From Ruminococcus sp. (GTDB lineage Bacteria; Bacillota; Clostridia; Oscillospirales; Ruminococcaceae), in NCBI GenBank assembly GCA_017542475.1, contig JAFXXD010000038.1, forward strand, positions 1 to 64,000: DNA of 64,000 nt. Direction: 5' to 3'. The stretch's first letter is position 1. The number at the start of each line of letters is the position of its first letter. The position numbers and the translations under genes are program-made. Positions 23,458 to 32,129 of this stretch are shown piece after piece. The notes beneath the pieces are model-generated. The model made no database searches and was not told the origin of the DNA. It saw nothing but the letters and a program-made list of their open reading frames with translations.

Positions 23458-24330
23458 TTACTTCTCCGTCTTGCGCCTTATCATAATACCGACAAGGTCG
23501 GATCCGATGCTCGAAGCTGTAACTCCGCCTATACGTGCTATCATCTCGGGCTTACGTCCCGAGTGCTTGGTGAGCTCCTTCTCTATCTCCTTTATAGGAG
23601 CGACCTCGCTGCCGTATACAAGGACGTAAGGAGTCTGCGGGGTCATCTTTTTCTCGACGAATTCAAGGAGCTTGGGAACGATATTCTTAACACCGCGAAT
23701 CTTCTCAGCTGTGACAGCATTGCCGTCCGCGAATTCAATAATCGGTCTCATTCCGAGAAGCTCTCCCGCAAATGCACGCGCCTCCTCGATACTGCCCGAA
23801 CGGCGGGCGAATTTGAGGCTGTAGGGTACAACGTATCCTCCTCCTACATTGAACCAGTCACGGATATATGCTACGAGGGATTCAGCCGAATCTCCGCGGC
23901 GAGCCTTCTTTGCCGCCTTCATCACAGGGTAGCCGTAGAAAAGCGAGTAGCAGCGCGAGTCGAGATTGAATATGCGAAGCTTGCCGTTTGCATCCTTGTT
24001 TTCGGCGAAGAAACGCTTATTTGCCGATACCGCATTTGCATATGTTTTTGAAGCTATACTGCTTATAGATACACATATGATATCAGTGTAGCCGTTCTCG
24101 TAAAGCTTGGTGTAATACTGAATGAAGGTGTCCTCGGAGATAGGGATATGGCGCGGGATATCCTCGGACATATTCATCATACGATAGAACTCCTCGGGAG
24201 TTTTGTCGGTATCCTTGTACTTTTTTCCGTTAAGCTTCAGCTCGATAGGTATCACGTAGATGCCGAGCTCGGCAACTATCTCCTTCGGGAGGTCGCAGCA
24301 GCTGTCGGTAAGAATCGCTGTCTTTGCCAT
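23458..24330 (-). CDS. DegV family fatty-acid-binding protein
   Basis: 290 residues beginning MAKTAILTDSCCDLPKEIV, the typical DegV start; SEDIPRHIPISEDTFIQYY and CVSISSIASKTYANA match the family's fatty-acid pocket region. DegV/FakB proteins hand bound fatty acids to FakA kinase. No fakA is in the window. The start at 24330 has GGAGA 8 bases upstream; the open frame beyond it runs into trmL. It lies 13 bases after trmL in the same operon. Confidence 0.88.
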   Translation of the reverse strand: MAKTAILTDSCCDLPKEIVAELGIYVIPIELKLNGKKYKDTDKTPEEFYRMMNMSEDIPRHIPISEDTFIQYYTKLYENGYTDIICVSISSIASKTYANAVSANKRFFAENKDANGKLRIFNLDSRCYSLFYGYPVMKAAKKARRGDSAESLVAYIRDWFNVGGGYVVPYSLKFARRSGSIEEARAFAGELLGMRPIIEFADGNAVTAEKIRGVKNIVPKLLEFVEKKMTPQTPYVLVYGSEVAPIKEIEKELTKHSGRKPEMIARIGGVTASSIGSDLVGIMIRRKTEK

Positions 24331-24343
24331 ATTCGTTTCTCCT

Positions 24344-24841
24344 TTACCATTTATATTTTGTGAGCTTCCCCTCGCGGGAAAGGTCGGGATAGTCCCATTG
24401 TCTGAGCACCTCATATACCGCAATTGCAATAGAATTTGAGAGGTTGAGACTTCTCAGCTCGTTCCTCATAGGTATTCGCAGGCAGGAATCGGGATTATCG
24501 TGCAGCAGCTCCTCGGGAAGCCCCTTGTCCTCGCGCCCGAAAAACAGGTAGCTATTGTTCGGGTATTCCTGCTCGCTGTGGACCTTTCGTCCCTTAGTTG
24601 TGAAATAGAAAAAATTGCCGTCGGGATTGCAGGCGAAGAAGTCTTCAAGTCCATCATAATAAATTATATCGAGCTTATCCCAGTAGTCAAGTCCCGCGCG
24701 TTTGAGCTGCTTGTCCGTGACCTCGAATCCGAGCGGTCGGACGAGGTGCAGTCTTGCGCCCGTAACGGCGCAGGTTCGGGAAATGTTCCCCGTGTTCTGC
24801 GGTATCTGAGGTTCTACAAGGACGATGTTGAGATTATGCAT
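24344..24841 (-). CDS. trmL: tRNA (cytidine/uridine-2'-O-)-methyltransferase TrmL
   Basis: The 165-residue SPOUT methyltransferase (former CspR) modifies the wobble base 34 of certain leucine tRNAs. It begins NIVLVEPQIPQNTGNISRTC, and the knot region has FFGREDKGLPEELL and RIPMRNELRSLNLSNSIAIAVYE. Length is normal. It lies 21 bases after the C1-peptidase gene and just before degV. Confidence 0.92.
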   Translation of the reverse strand: MHNLNIVLVEPQIPQNTGNISRTCAVTGARLHLVRPLGFEVTDKQLKRAGLDYWDKLDIIYYDGLEDFFACNPDGNFFYFTTKGRKVHSEQEYPNNSYLFFGREDKGLPEELLHDNPDSCLRIPMRNELRSLNLSNSIAIAVYEVLRQWDYPDLSREGKLTKYKW

Positions 24842-24862
24842 AATTTCCCTTCTGTTATTGTA

Positions 24863-26194
24863 TTATTTGGCATAAAGTGCCTTTATACAGCAATTATTCG
24901 GGTCAAAATCAACACCGAACTCTGCCGTAATGTTCATATCTTCCGTTCTGAAGGCTGTATCAAGTCTGACTTTGATACCCTTTTCGGTCATATCATGCCA
25001 CCCGTCGTCCAGCCTAATGAATGACTGTCCGCTCTCGGAAACAGTCTTGTAATCACTATCACCATAGTCGATATCCTCGCCCTCGACGGGAGCACCCTTT
25101 GAGTAGGTTATCGCTACGGCATAATCGGAGACAGCCTGCGGAGTGTCAAGCTCTACAGTGTGATAGCCGTGGTAATCAAGCACGGCGTCCTGAGAGTAAA
25201 GAAGCTGAGAAAAGTCCGCGCTGTATATATCTATGGTTATATCCTGCTCATCGAAGTCGTTATATGTTCCGACAGCGGCAAGAGTTCCTGCCTTATGGAA
25301 AACATTTGCAGTAGTCACTCCGTTTTCATCAAGTATGCAAATTTCCTGCTCGTTGCCCGCATCATATGCGAGCACCTCCGAATACTCATCCGTGACAGAA
25401 TGGCTTATTCCATACTCCAAAGGCGCATCGTAGGAAACATAAAAGAATCCTGCCGAGCCAAATGCACTGTTATAGCATATCCACGCACCGTCCTCAGAAG
25501 CAGGAGTGTTGAAATACTGCTTGGGGAAGTGGTCATCGTAGCCGATTATAGTAACATCGTGGTTGAATTCCTCTCTCGTATAATTGAGAGTATAATAGCC
25601 TCCGTGCCAGCCTTTATATCTATTGTCGGTATCGTTTACTCCGATAGCAACTCCGCCGCGGTTTTTAACAGCTTCCTTTATAGCGTCGCGGTCATCTGTG
25701 TCAAGTATCACGCTGCCGTCTATCGTTATATCACCGAAGCCGTTGGTCAGAGTCTCGGTCACCATCCACTGCCAGCCACCTATGTTCTTTCCGTTAAAGC
25801 CTTCTTTTGGAAAAAAGCCTTCTTCTTTCTCGTCGAGATAAATGCGGTCAAGCATTTCCATTGGGTCAACGGTGATGTATGAGCCGTTTTTCATGACATA
25901 AGCTGTTTCCATGCTGTTTGCCGCCGAGAAAAGCCAGCAGGTGCCGCCTTCCTGTTCCTTCATTCTGATATCGGGATATTCCTCAAGCAGGTTGAAGTAG
26001 CCGTCCTCGCCGTGAACATAGTCCTTCGGAGCGGAAGTAGTTGCCTCTGTCTCGGCAGTTGCTGGTTCAGTGCTGACCTCTTCTGTTACAGAGGGCGTTG
26101 TGTCTTCGTTCGGAGTATCAGCTTCTTTTGCACCGCAGCTGCACAATGATATAACAATTGATAAAGCGAGTAATAAAAGTGTTGCTTTCTTCAT
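24863..26194 (-). CDS. Papain-like (C1) cysteine peptidase lipoprotein
   Basis: 443 residues. The signal peptide ends at a lipobox (ISLCSC, Cys about residue 20), followed by a Thr/Glu-rich spacer to residue 55. The papain domain shows Q81, C86 (EGGTCWLFSAANS), H212 (NHDVTIIGYDDH) and N242 (ICYNSAFGSAGFFYVSY), so the catalytic set is complete. The last 150 residues form a beta-rich domain seen in cell-surface C1 peptidases. It is likely anchored outside the cell, cutting proteins. First gene of an operon with trmL and degV. Confidence 0.85.
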   Translation of the reverse strand: MKKATLLLLALSIVISLCSCGAKEADTPNEDTTPSVTEEVSTEPATAETEATTSAPKDYVHGEDGYFNLLEEYPDIRMKEQEGGTCWLFSAANSMETAYVMKNGSYITVDPMEMLDRIYLDEKEEGFFPKEGFNGKNIGGWQWMVTETLTNGFGDITIDGSVILDTDDRDAIKEAVKNRGGVAIGVNDTDNRYKGWHGGYYTLNYTREEFNHDVTIIGYDDHFPKQYFNTPASEDGAWICYNSAFGSAGFFYVSYDAPLEYGISHSVTDEYSEVLAYDAGNEQEICILDENGVTTANVFHKAGTLAAVGTYNDFDEQDITIDIYSADFSQLLYSQDAVLDYHGYHTVELDTPQAVSDYAVAITYSKGAPVEGEDIDYGDSDYKTVSESGQSFIRLDDGWHDMTEKGIKVRLDTAFRTEDMNITAEFGVDFDPNNCCIKALYAK

Positions 26195-26240
26195 AATGAT
26201 TACTTTCGGCTTATTCAGAATAAATAATGCGTTTTATAAG

Positions 26241-26269
26241 ATAATAAGAGTGTCCGCTTTGGCGGTCAA
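26241..26269 (-). promoter_or_regulatory. Promoter of the C1 peptidase-trmL-degV operon
   Basis: On the minus strand, TTGACC (26264-26269) and TATTAT (26241-26246) are 17 bases apart. Confidence 0.65.
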
Positions 26270-26290
26270 TACAATTATCGGAGTAGTAAA

Positions 26291-26464
26291 ATGGATATGA
26301 AAGCTATCGTCAAGGGTATGACAGCGGGCGCTGCCGTAGGACTTGTCTGCTATGCGATGTCGTCCGCGAGCCCTATGAAAAAGCGCAGTATCAAGCGCGA
26401 CGCGGCTAAGACTATGCGCGCCGCGGAGAGCCTAATACAGGACATCACGTCTGTATTCTCATAA
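26291..26464 (+). CDS. Small YtxH-like protein
   Basis: The short gene encodes 57 residues starting MDMKAIVKGMTAGAAVGL. A short hydrophobic Gly/Ala-rich helix (6-26) is followed by a basic amphipathic helix (KKRSIKRDAAKTMRAAESLI), the plan of small YtxH-type proteins of Firmicutes. GGAG stands 7 bases before the ATG, and a terminator follows its stop at once. Function unknown; no clear promoter was found. Confidence 0.6.
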   Translation: MDMKAIVKGMTAGAAVGLVCYAMSSASPMKKRSIKRDAAKTMRAAESLIQDITSVFS

Positions 26465-26472
26465 TTGCTATC

Positions 26473-26500
26473 GGGCGGATCGTATCCGCCCTTTAGTTTT
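26473..26500 (+). terminator. Intrinsic terminator
   Basis: An 8-bp stem (26473-26480 with 26484-26491) with loop CGT is followed by TTTAGTTTT. The T run overlaps the stop codon of the convergent ruvX gene. Confidence 0.75.
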
Positions 26501-26939
26501 GTTCGGGCTGATTTGGCTGGTATTTGCTGTTGCGTCTGAAAGCAAGGTAGCTTTCGAGGATTATAACTGCGGCTACAGCGTCTATGACTGCCTTGCGCTT
26601 CTTGCCGCGGGTATTTGTTTCGTTGAGGAAGTTGTGCGCGGAGACAGTCGTGCAGCGCTCGTCCCACAGCTTGGTGGGTATTCCCGTCAAGGCTTCGAGC
26701 TTCTGAGCGAAGAGGGTGCATTTTTCGCACCTCTCCCCTATTGTGCCGTTCATATTCTTCGGGTAGCCGACAACTATCTCCTCTGCGCGCTGCTCCTTTG
26801 CAAGCGCCGCGGTCTTTTCTATGCATTTCTCGAAGTCCTTCTCCTGTATCACTGTCACGGGCGATGCTATGAGCTCGCTCTTGCCGCAGACGGCGATGCC
26901 TGTTCGGGAGTCTCCGAAGTCTACTGACATTATTATCAT
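26493..26939 (-). CDS. ruvX: Holliday-junction resolvase-like/pre-16S rRNA nuclease YqgF
   Basis: The 148-residue RNase H-fold protein starts MIIMSVDFGDSRTGIAVCG (first catalytic Asp). It has VVGYPKNMNGTIGERCEKC, IPTKLWDERCTTVSAHNFL and KAVIDAVAAVIILESYL with the last catalytic Asp. The family processes the 16S rRNA 5' end and was first called a resolvase. The start at 26939 is chosen because the domain begins there and GGTGA, made by the pyrD stop region, precedes it. It is the last gene of the pyrKD operon. Confidence 0.9.
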   Translation of the reverse strand: MIIMSVDFGDSRTGIAVCGKSELIASPVTVIQEKDFEKCIEKTAALAKEQRAEEIVVGYPKNMNGTIGERCEKCTLFAQKLEALTGIPTKLWDERCTTVSAHNFLNETNTRGKKRKAVIDAVAAVIILESYLAFRRNSKYQPNQPEQN

Positions 26940-26943
26940 ATGT

Positions 26944-27855
26944 TCACCAAGGCTTGACAGTGCCGATAATATCGCGCACCGAGGCAAATCCCTTGCTGTC
27001 GAGCCATTCGTTCATCTCCTCGACTATCCGCACGGGAGCATACGGGTCTGTGAAGATAGCGGCACCGACCTGAACGGCGGAAGCTCCTGCCATCATAAGC
27101 TCTATCGCGTCACGTCCCGAAGAAACGCCTCCCATACCGATAACAGGGATATTCACAGCGTTTGCGACCTGCCATACCATACGAACAGCTATCGGGAAGA
27201 CTGCGGGGCCGCTCATTCCGCCGACATTATTGCGGAGTATCGGTCTGCCTGTGTTTATATCTATCCTCATTCCGAGGAGAGTGTTTATCAGCGAAACTGC
27301 GTCTGCGCCCGCTGCCTCTACCGACTTTGCGATGTCGGCAATGCTCGTTACATTTGGAGAGAGCTTCACTACGAGAGGCTTTGTCGTGGCGGCGCGTACC
27401 TTGCGCGTTACCTCTGCTGCCATATCGCAGCTCGTGCCGAACGCAGCTCCGCCCTGCTTGACATTCGGGCAGGAGATGTTCAGCTCTATCATATGTACAT
27501 CGGTGGATTCGAGCTTTGCAGCTACCTCTGCGCACTCGTCGGGAGTTGAGCCCGCTATGTTCGCGAGAACAACAAGGTCCTTTGTGAGCAGGTACGGAAG
27601 CTCTGTATCTATGAAGTGGTCTATACCCGGGTTCTGCAGTCCGACTGAGTTGAGCATACCCGCGGGAGTTTCAGCGATTCGCGGCGCGAGGTTGCCCGTG
27701 CGAAGGTGGAGCGTCGTGCCCTTTGTGGCGATTCCTCCGAGCTTATCGAGCGGGAAGAGCTCCTCGTATTCGCGTCCGTAGCCGAAAACGCCTGATGCGG
27801 GGATTATCGGGTTCTTGAAGTCAACGCCGCATACTTTTACCGAAAGGTCAGCCAT
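26944..27855 (-). CDS. pyrD: Dihydroorotate dehydrogenase 1B, catalytic subunit
   Basis: 303 residues. It oxidises dihydroorotate to orotate with FMN. The family features are NPIIPASGVFGYG, TKGTTLHLRTGN, NSVGLQNPG, the active-site Cys region IELNISCPNVKQGG and the C-terminal FMN-phosphate loop GMGGVSSGRDAIELMMAGA. With PyrK next door it is the NAD+-linked type 1B. Its ATG overlaps the pyrK stop codon. Confidence 0.96.
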   Translation of the reverse strand: MADLSVKVCGVDFKNPIIPASGVFGYGREYEELFPLDKLGGIATKGTTLHLRTGNLAPRIAETPAGMLNSVGLQNPGIDHFIDTELPYLLTKDLVVLANIAGSTPDECAEVAAKLESTDVHMIELNISCPNVKQGGAAFGTSCDMAAEVTRKVRAATTKPLVVKLSPNVTSIADIAKSVEAAGADAVSLINTLLGMRIDINTGRPILRNNVGGMSGPAVFPIAVRMVWQVANAVNIPVIGMGGVSSGRDAIELMMAGASAVQVGAAIFTDPYAPVRIVEEMNEWLDSKGFASVRDIIGTVKPW

Positions 27856-28625
27856 TACCAGAGCACCTCCTCTGCGTTGAATACGGGACCGTCCTTGCAG
27901 ACGTGAGCGAAGTATTCCTCGTCGTTACGCTGTGTACGGCACGCACAGCCAAGGCAAGCGCCGATTCCGCAAGCCATGCGCTCCTCGAGCGAAATCTCGC
28001 AGCGTATGCCGTTTTCTTTGCATATTGCGGCAATGCCTTTGAGCATGGGAATTGGTCCGCAGGCGTATACCATATCTATTCCGCCAGCCTTTGCAAGGTC
28101 AGTGAGCGGCTGCGTAACGAAGCCGTGTATACCAGCCGAGCCGTCGTCTGTGCAGAGAATAGTCTCAGCTCCAGTGGACTTGAAGTCGTCCTGCAATATA
28201 GCCGCTGCGGAATTACGGAAGCCGCTTATGGCAACGGCTCTCTCTCCGTAAATCTTAGCAAGGGGGAGCATGGGAGGAGTTCCTATACCTCCGCCGACGA
28301 GCACTACCTTCTTAAAGCTGTCGTCAACTGTGAAGCCGCGTCCGAGCGGTGCGAGCATATCAACGAGGTCACCCTTGTTGAGCTTCGCTATCTCGGCTGT
28401 GCCCTCTCCACGTATCTCAAAAACTATGCGGAGAGTGCCTTTTTCCTTGTTTATGCCGCAGATCGAGATAGGTCGGCGGAGTGTGAAGCCGTTAGCGCGG
28501 ATATGCACGAACTGACCCGCTGCAGCAACCGCAGCCACCTCGGGACAGGCTATCGTAAAGCTGTATATCTCGCGGGCTATAGCCTTTTTCTCGGTTATTA
28601 TGTATTGACCCTGTGTGTATTTCAT
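27855..28625 (-). CDS. pyrK: Dihydroorotate dehydrogenase electron-transfer subunit
   Basis: The 256-residue FAD/2Fe-2S protein passes electrons from PyrD to NAD+. It has the ferredoxin-reductase FAD motif RRPISICG, the NAD domain VVLVGGGIGTPPMLPLA and the C-terminal iron-sulfur cysteines CGIGACLGCACRT with a later CKDGPVF. Length is normal. It lies 3 bases after the LRR gene and overlaps pyrD. Confidence 0.96.
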   Translation of the reverse strand: MKYTQGQYIITEKKAIAREIYSFTIACPEVAAVAAAGQFVHIRANGFTLRRPISICGINKEKGTLRIVFEIRGEGTAEIAKLNKGDLVDMLAPLGRGFTVDDSFKKVVLVGGGIGTPPMLPLAKIYGERAVAISGFRNSAAAILQDDFKSTGAETILCTDDGSAGIHGFVTQPLTDLAKAGGIDMVYACGPIPMLKGIAAICKENGIRCEISLEERMACGIGACLGCACRTQRNDEEYFAHVCKDGPVFNAEEVLW

Positions 28626-28628
28626 AGC

Positions 28629-29405
28629 TTAGTATTCCTTCTTCTTTCCGCAGCTCTTGCACTTGTTGAACATACCGAACTTGCTGCCGCAGTTGGTGCA
28701 GAGATTCTGGCTGCGCAGATATGTATAGAGGCTGCAGTGCTTGTATACATCGGCAGCGTTGAACTGCTGCTGCTTGAAGAATATGCGGCTGACGCCGAAG
28801 GTGTTGTCCTTCTTCTTGAGCCAGAACGAGGGCTCGGTCATATCATTTTCCGTCTCCCACGTAGTGTAGCTGCTCTCGAAGGCGATCTCCTCGAGTCCGC
28901 AGCACATAGCGTTGTACATTATCTGCTCGACGCTTGCGGGTATGGTTATCTTCTTGAGTGAATCACAGCCGTCAAAAGTCTTGTAGTTTATCTTTTTCAG
29001 AGTAGCAGGTAAACGGACGCTTCTGAGCGAGGTGCAATCCTTGAACACGGAATCGGCGATCTCCATAACTGTGTCAGGGATAACGACGGACCGTATACTT
29101 GTGTTGCCCTTGAAGGCTCCCGAAGCGATAGAAGTTATGTATTCGGGTATCTCGACGTCCTCGAAGTCGCCCGTAAAATGATAGAGCGTGCCGTCCTCGT
29201 ACTGGAAGATATCTCCCTTGAGAACGGGCTCGGGCTTCTTCTTAACAACGGGCTTGGCGTTGAGAATCTCGCTCATTTTGAGTCTCTCACCGCAGTGTCC
29301 GCAGTGCCAATACTCCATATCCTTGTCAGCCATAAGCAAAGCCTTACATACGGGACATATCACCTGTACAAAATCCTTGATATCAATGTAATCCTTGAAT
29401 AACAT
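28629..29405 (-). CDS. Zinc-ribbon plus BspA-type leucine-rich-repeat protein
   Basis: 258 residues. The N-terminus has two CxxC pairs (ICPVCKALL, WHCGHCGERL). Residues about 80-185 are LRR_5/BspA repeats (ITSIASGAFKGNTSIRSVVIPD and similar units). The C-terminus has another zinc ribbon (NLCTNCGSKF, NKCKSCGKKKEY). There is no signal peptide, so it is probably cytoplasmic; its role is unknown. The start at 29405 has AGGAGG 6 bases upstream. It is the first gene before pyrK-pyrD-ruvX. Confidence 0.75.
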   Translation of the reverse strand: MLFKDYIDIKDFVQVICPVCKALLMADKDMEYWHCGHCGERLKMSEILNAKPVVKKKPEPVLKGDIFQYEDGTLYHFTGDFEDVEIPEYITSIASGAFKGNTSIRSVVIPDTVMEIADSVFKDCTSLRSVRLPATLKKINYKTFDGCDSLKKITIPASVEQIMYNAMCCGLEEIAFESSYTTWETENDMTEPSFWLKKKDNTFGVSRIFFKQQQFNAADVYKHCSLYTYLRSQNLCTNCGSKFGMFNKCKSCGKKKEY

Positions 29406-29476
29406 TTGTACCCTCCTGAAACTTTTCTTCATTCTGACGCGACTGCACAAGGCTGTACAGTCCATACATTATTTAC

Positions 29477-29505
29477 ATTATAACACAAATCAATTATAAA
29501 TGCAA
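29477..29505 (-). promoter_or_regulatory. Promoter of the LRR-pyrK-pyrD-ruvX operon
   Basis: On the minus strand, TTGCAT (29500-29505) and TATAAT (29477-29482) are 17 bases apart. No PyrR-type attenuator was recognised in the leader. Confidence 0.7.
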
Positions 29506-29560
29506 TATCTACAAAAAAATATTCTTAAAAAAGTTGCGCCTTGATGTATTTATACAAAAT

Positions 29561-29598
29561 AAAGGCTGTCATCGTTTTGAGCGATAACAGCCTTTAAA
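29561..29598 (-). terminator. Terminator of the clostripain-like gene
   Basis: A 14-bp stem with one mismatch (29561-29574 with 29582-29595) lies just after the stop codon, followed on the minus strand by a T-rich run. Confidence 0.7.
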
Positions 29599-29601
29599 AT
29601 T

Positions 29602-32028
29602 TTACTTCACGATAGGCTCGGACCAGTATTCCTGATTATAGATGTCGGTGAAATGGTACATAAGACGTACCTCACCCTTTCCTACATCGGTGTTGCTGAT
29701 CTTCATATCCTCTGAATACGTCAGTGTGTCGCCGAGGTAGTATGTATCCATATATTCGCCGTCATAGGTGTAGTAGTCGCAGATAAAGTCAATCTTGTCG
29801 CCCTCTTCGAGGTCGGTGATACCCTTGCCTATGGTGTCGGTCTCCTCGTTTACATACGCGGGCTCAGCGCCTGCAATGTAGCCGTTGGGATTCTCGCTAT
29901 CGAAAATGAGTATGAGGTTCACGCGCTCGTTGTTGAGATATGCGGGAACATAGCCTGTAATCGTATAATCGTCTCCGTCCTCAACTGTATCGGTGTGGTA
30001 GTAAGCTATCGTATGACCGTCAATAGCAAGCCAGTTTCTTGAGGTATCGGCAATAAGGTCGCCGTCCTTGAAGCTGTAGACGCTGTCGAGTCCGAGGTCG
30101 ATATAGCCCTCTCCGTCGTCGTAGAACATATTGAGGTCGAGACTGTGTACAAGCGCCCACTGTTCATCAGGGAGAGTCATTCTGTACTCGCTGCCCTTCT
30201 GAGTCCATACGAGGTTCTCAACATCAAAGTGATTGAGAGCAACGAAGTCAGCCGCGCTGTCGTTGGAGATCGTGCTGTCGCTCATAAATGCGATATTGGA
30301 CTTGTCCAGACCGTCTATCTGTACGGAACGTCCGCCGCCCAGGAAGGCTCCGAGAAGCGAGCTAATAGCGTCAGCGCCGCCTGATGTTCCCGATGAACCG
30401 CCTCCCAGGAGTGCAGCAAATGGGGAGCTTGAACCACCTGCCGCTATCTGTCCGCTCGTTTCAAGCTTCGCAAACTGGCGGATGCACTTGGAATAAGCGT
30501 CGCTCATACCTATCTGAGAATAGGTCGAGCAGGCGGGGTCAACGTAAGAAGTGCGCTTGTACGGGAAATAGATGGATACGCCGTGAGCATTGCTAACATT
30601 GGAGGAGGTGCGGTTGTACTTTACAGCGCCATTTATAGCTGCCGAGAGCTCCACGCCCTCCTGTGTAGCCATATTTTCAGCAAGGTCTACGAGGTCTACC
30701 TGATCTATCTTGTTCTTTTCAGCAAATTCGCGTGTGCCGTATCTCGCGTCGGAGACCTTCTGGTACTCCTTGTTGGTGATGAGCGTGCTTACGCTGTTTG
30801 CGAATGTGTTGAGCTTTGAGGGAACAGTTGCCGAGAATTCCGCGAGGTCGATAACAGAGAGGGTAGTCTTCTGACCGCGGCATTTTTCAGCGCACTTAGC
30901 AACGAAATCGTCAACGATGTTCTTGCCTATTTCAAGGGTAGGCATAGAGGTGTTGCTTCCGAGCTTCGTCACCCAGTTGGTGTAGTACCAGCCGACACCG
31001 GGCTCTGTCTCCTCGGAGGCAATGAGGTAATCGGCGTAGTCATTGAGCATAAGAGCGTTCTCAGCTGTAGCCATAAGGCAGGCGTCAAAGCCGATGAAGT
31101 CGAATTTAACATTGGCGCTCTTGAGAGCCTTGCTGATATTTGCAAGATCCATCGAGCCGTTGCCCATTTTCTCGTCGTAGCCGTAGCCGCTTACAGATCC
31201 GCCGCCGTGATCCCAGAGGATAAGCTCGTTTCTGTTAGCGGGAAAATTGGTATTGCAGTACTTGATAAAGCCTGCAAGAGTATCGGGAGAGGTCATAGCC
31301 TTATTGCCGTCGTCAGCAACGAGCTGTCTGAGTCCGCCGTCCTTTATCTGGTATATCTGGTTGACCTTATTGCTTATGCCCTGTGTCTTCCAGCCCTTGC
31401 AGCCGCCTGTGTACACGATGATATTAACGTTGTCGCCGTACTTTGCAGCGGCTATCTCGCCCATATCCGACGAGCCCATGCCGTACTTCGATTCAAGGTC
31501 GGTTCCGCACATATAGAGCATTATCGTTACCTTATCGTTGTTGTTGCCGATAATTTTAGTTCTCTTGGCACGGGCACTTGATACAACAGTGTCGTCAACC
31601 TCTGTTGCCGTATCCTCGTAGCTTCCGCCGACGTTCATATCATCGTTGCTGAAGCTGTAGCCGGAGGGTACATCGCCGCTTCCGCCCGCAAGCATACCAT
31701 TGACGAGGTCGTTGATATCAGCTGAGCCTCCGCCGCCTGCACCGCCGCCGAAAAGCTTGGGAAGTATGAACAGTGCAGCAAGAAGAAGGATAAGACCCAA
31801 GCCTCCGCCTCCGCCTATTGCTGCACGCTTTACGCCGCTGCCCGAGTGCTGCTGAGGAGCACCTGCCTGCGAATTGCCTGCGGGACGGTTACCCGTAGGC
31901 TTAGCTGCTGAATGGTCAGCCGAGCCGACCTGTCCTGTTCCGAGTCCTTCGCCTCTTTTATAAGCTCCGCTTCCGCCCGAAGTAACGTTTTTCTGACGTC
32001 CGCGGGGCCTGTTCTGATTAGGATCCAT
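29602..32028 (-). CDS. Membrane-anchored clostripain-like (C11) cysteine peptidase
   Basis: 808 residues. A Gly/Asn/Ser-rich hydrophilic start precedes one membrane helix (about 76-90), followed by a Gly-rich spacer. The C11 domain (about 165-540) has VTIMLYMCGTDLES, the catalytic His in LILWDHGGGSVSGYG (H274) and the nucleophile in FIGFDACLMATAE (C317). The last 240 residues form a beta-rich region. The topology puts the peptidase outside the cell. C11 enzymes cut after basic residues and often self-process; Arg/Lys sites (RAKRTK, about 153-158) precede the domain. Confidence 0.88.
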   Translation of the reverse strand: MDPNQNRPRGRQKNVTSGGSGAYKRGEGLGTGQVGSADHSAAKPTGNRPAGNSQAGAPQQHSGSGVKRAAIGGGGGLGLILLLAALFILPKLFGGGAGGGGSADINDLVNGMLAGGSGDVPSGYSFSNDDMNVGGSYEDTATEVDDTVVSSARAKRTKIIGNNNDKVTIMLYMCGTDLESKYGMGSSDMGEIAAAKYGDNVNIIVYTGGCKGWKTQGISNKVNQIYQIKDGGLRQLVADDGNKAMTSPDTLAGFIKYCNTNFPANRNELILWDHGGGSVSGYGYDEKMGNGSMDLANISKALKSANVKFDFIGFDACLMATAENALMLNDYADYLIASEETEPGVGWYYTNWVTKLGSNTSMPTLEIGKNIVDDFVAKCAEKCRGQKTTLSVIDLAEFSATVPSKLNTFANSVSTLITNKEYQKVSDARYGTREFAEKNKIDQVDLVDLAENMATQEGVELSAAINGAVKYNRTSSNVSNAHGVSIYFPYKRTSYVDPACSTYSQIGMSDAYSKCIRQFAKLETSGQIAAGGSSSPFAALLGGGSSGTSGGADAISSLLGAFLGGGRSVQIDGLDKSNIAFMSDSTISNDSAADFVALNHFDVENLVWTQKGSEYRMTLPDEQWALVHSLDLNMFYDDGEGYIDLGLDSVYSFKDGDLIADTSRNWLAIDGHTIAYYHTDTVEDGDDYTITGYVPAYLNNERVNLILIFDSENPNGYIAGAEPAYVNEETDTIGKGITDLEEGDKIDFICDYYTYDGEYMDTYYLGDTLTYSEDMKISNTDVGKGEVRLMYHFTDIYNQEYWSEPIVK

Positions 32029-32050
32029 TTTATACCTCCCGAAATATTAT

Positions 32051-32069
32051 CACTCCAATTTACGGAGTG
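32051..32069 (-). repeat. Small leader hairpin before the C11 gene
   Basis: CACTCC (32051-32056) pairs with GGAGTG (32064-32069) in the leader between promoter and ribosome binding site. Its meaning is unknown; it may affect mRNA stability. Confidence 0.35.
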
Positions 32070-32084
32070 TTTACTTCTTTTTAC

Positions 32085-32113
32085 ATTTTACAACATTAAA
32101 GTGAATATGTCAA
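32085..32113 (-). promoter_or_regulatory. Promoter of the C11 peptidase gene
   Basis: On the minus strand, TTGACA (32108-32113) and TAAAAT (32085-32090) are 17 bases apart. Confidence 0.75.
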
Positions 32114-32129
32114 GGATTAATTGCAATTA

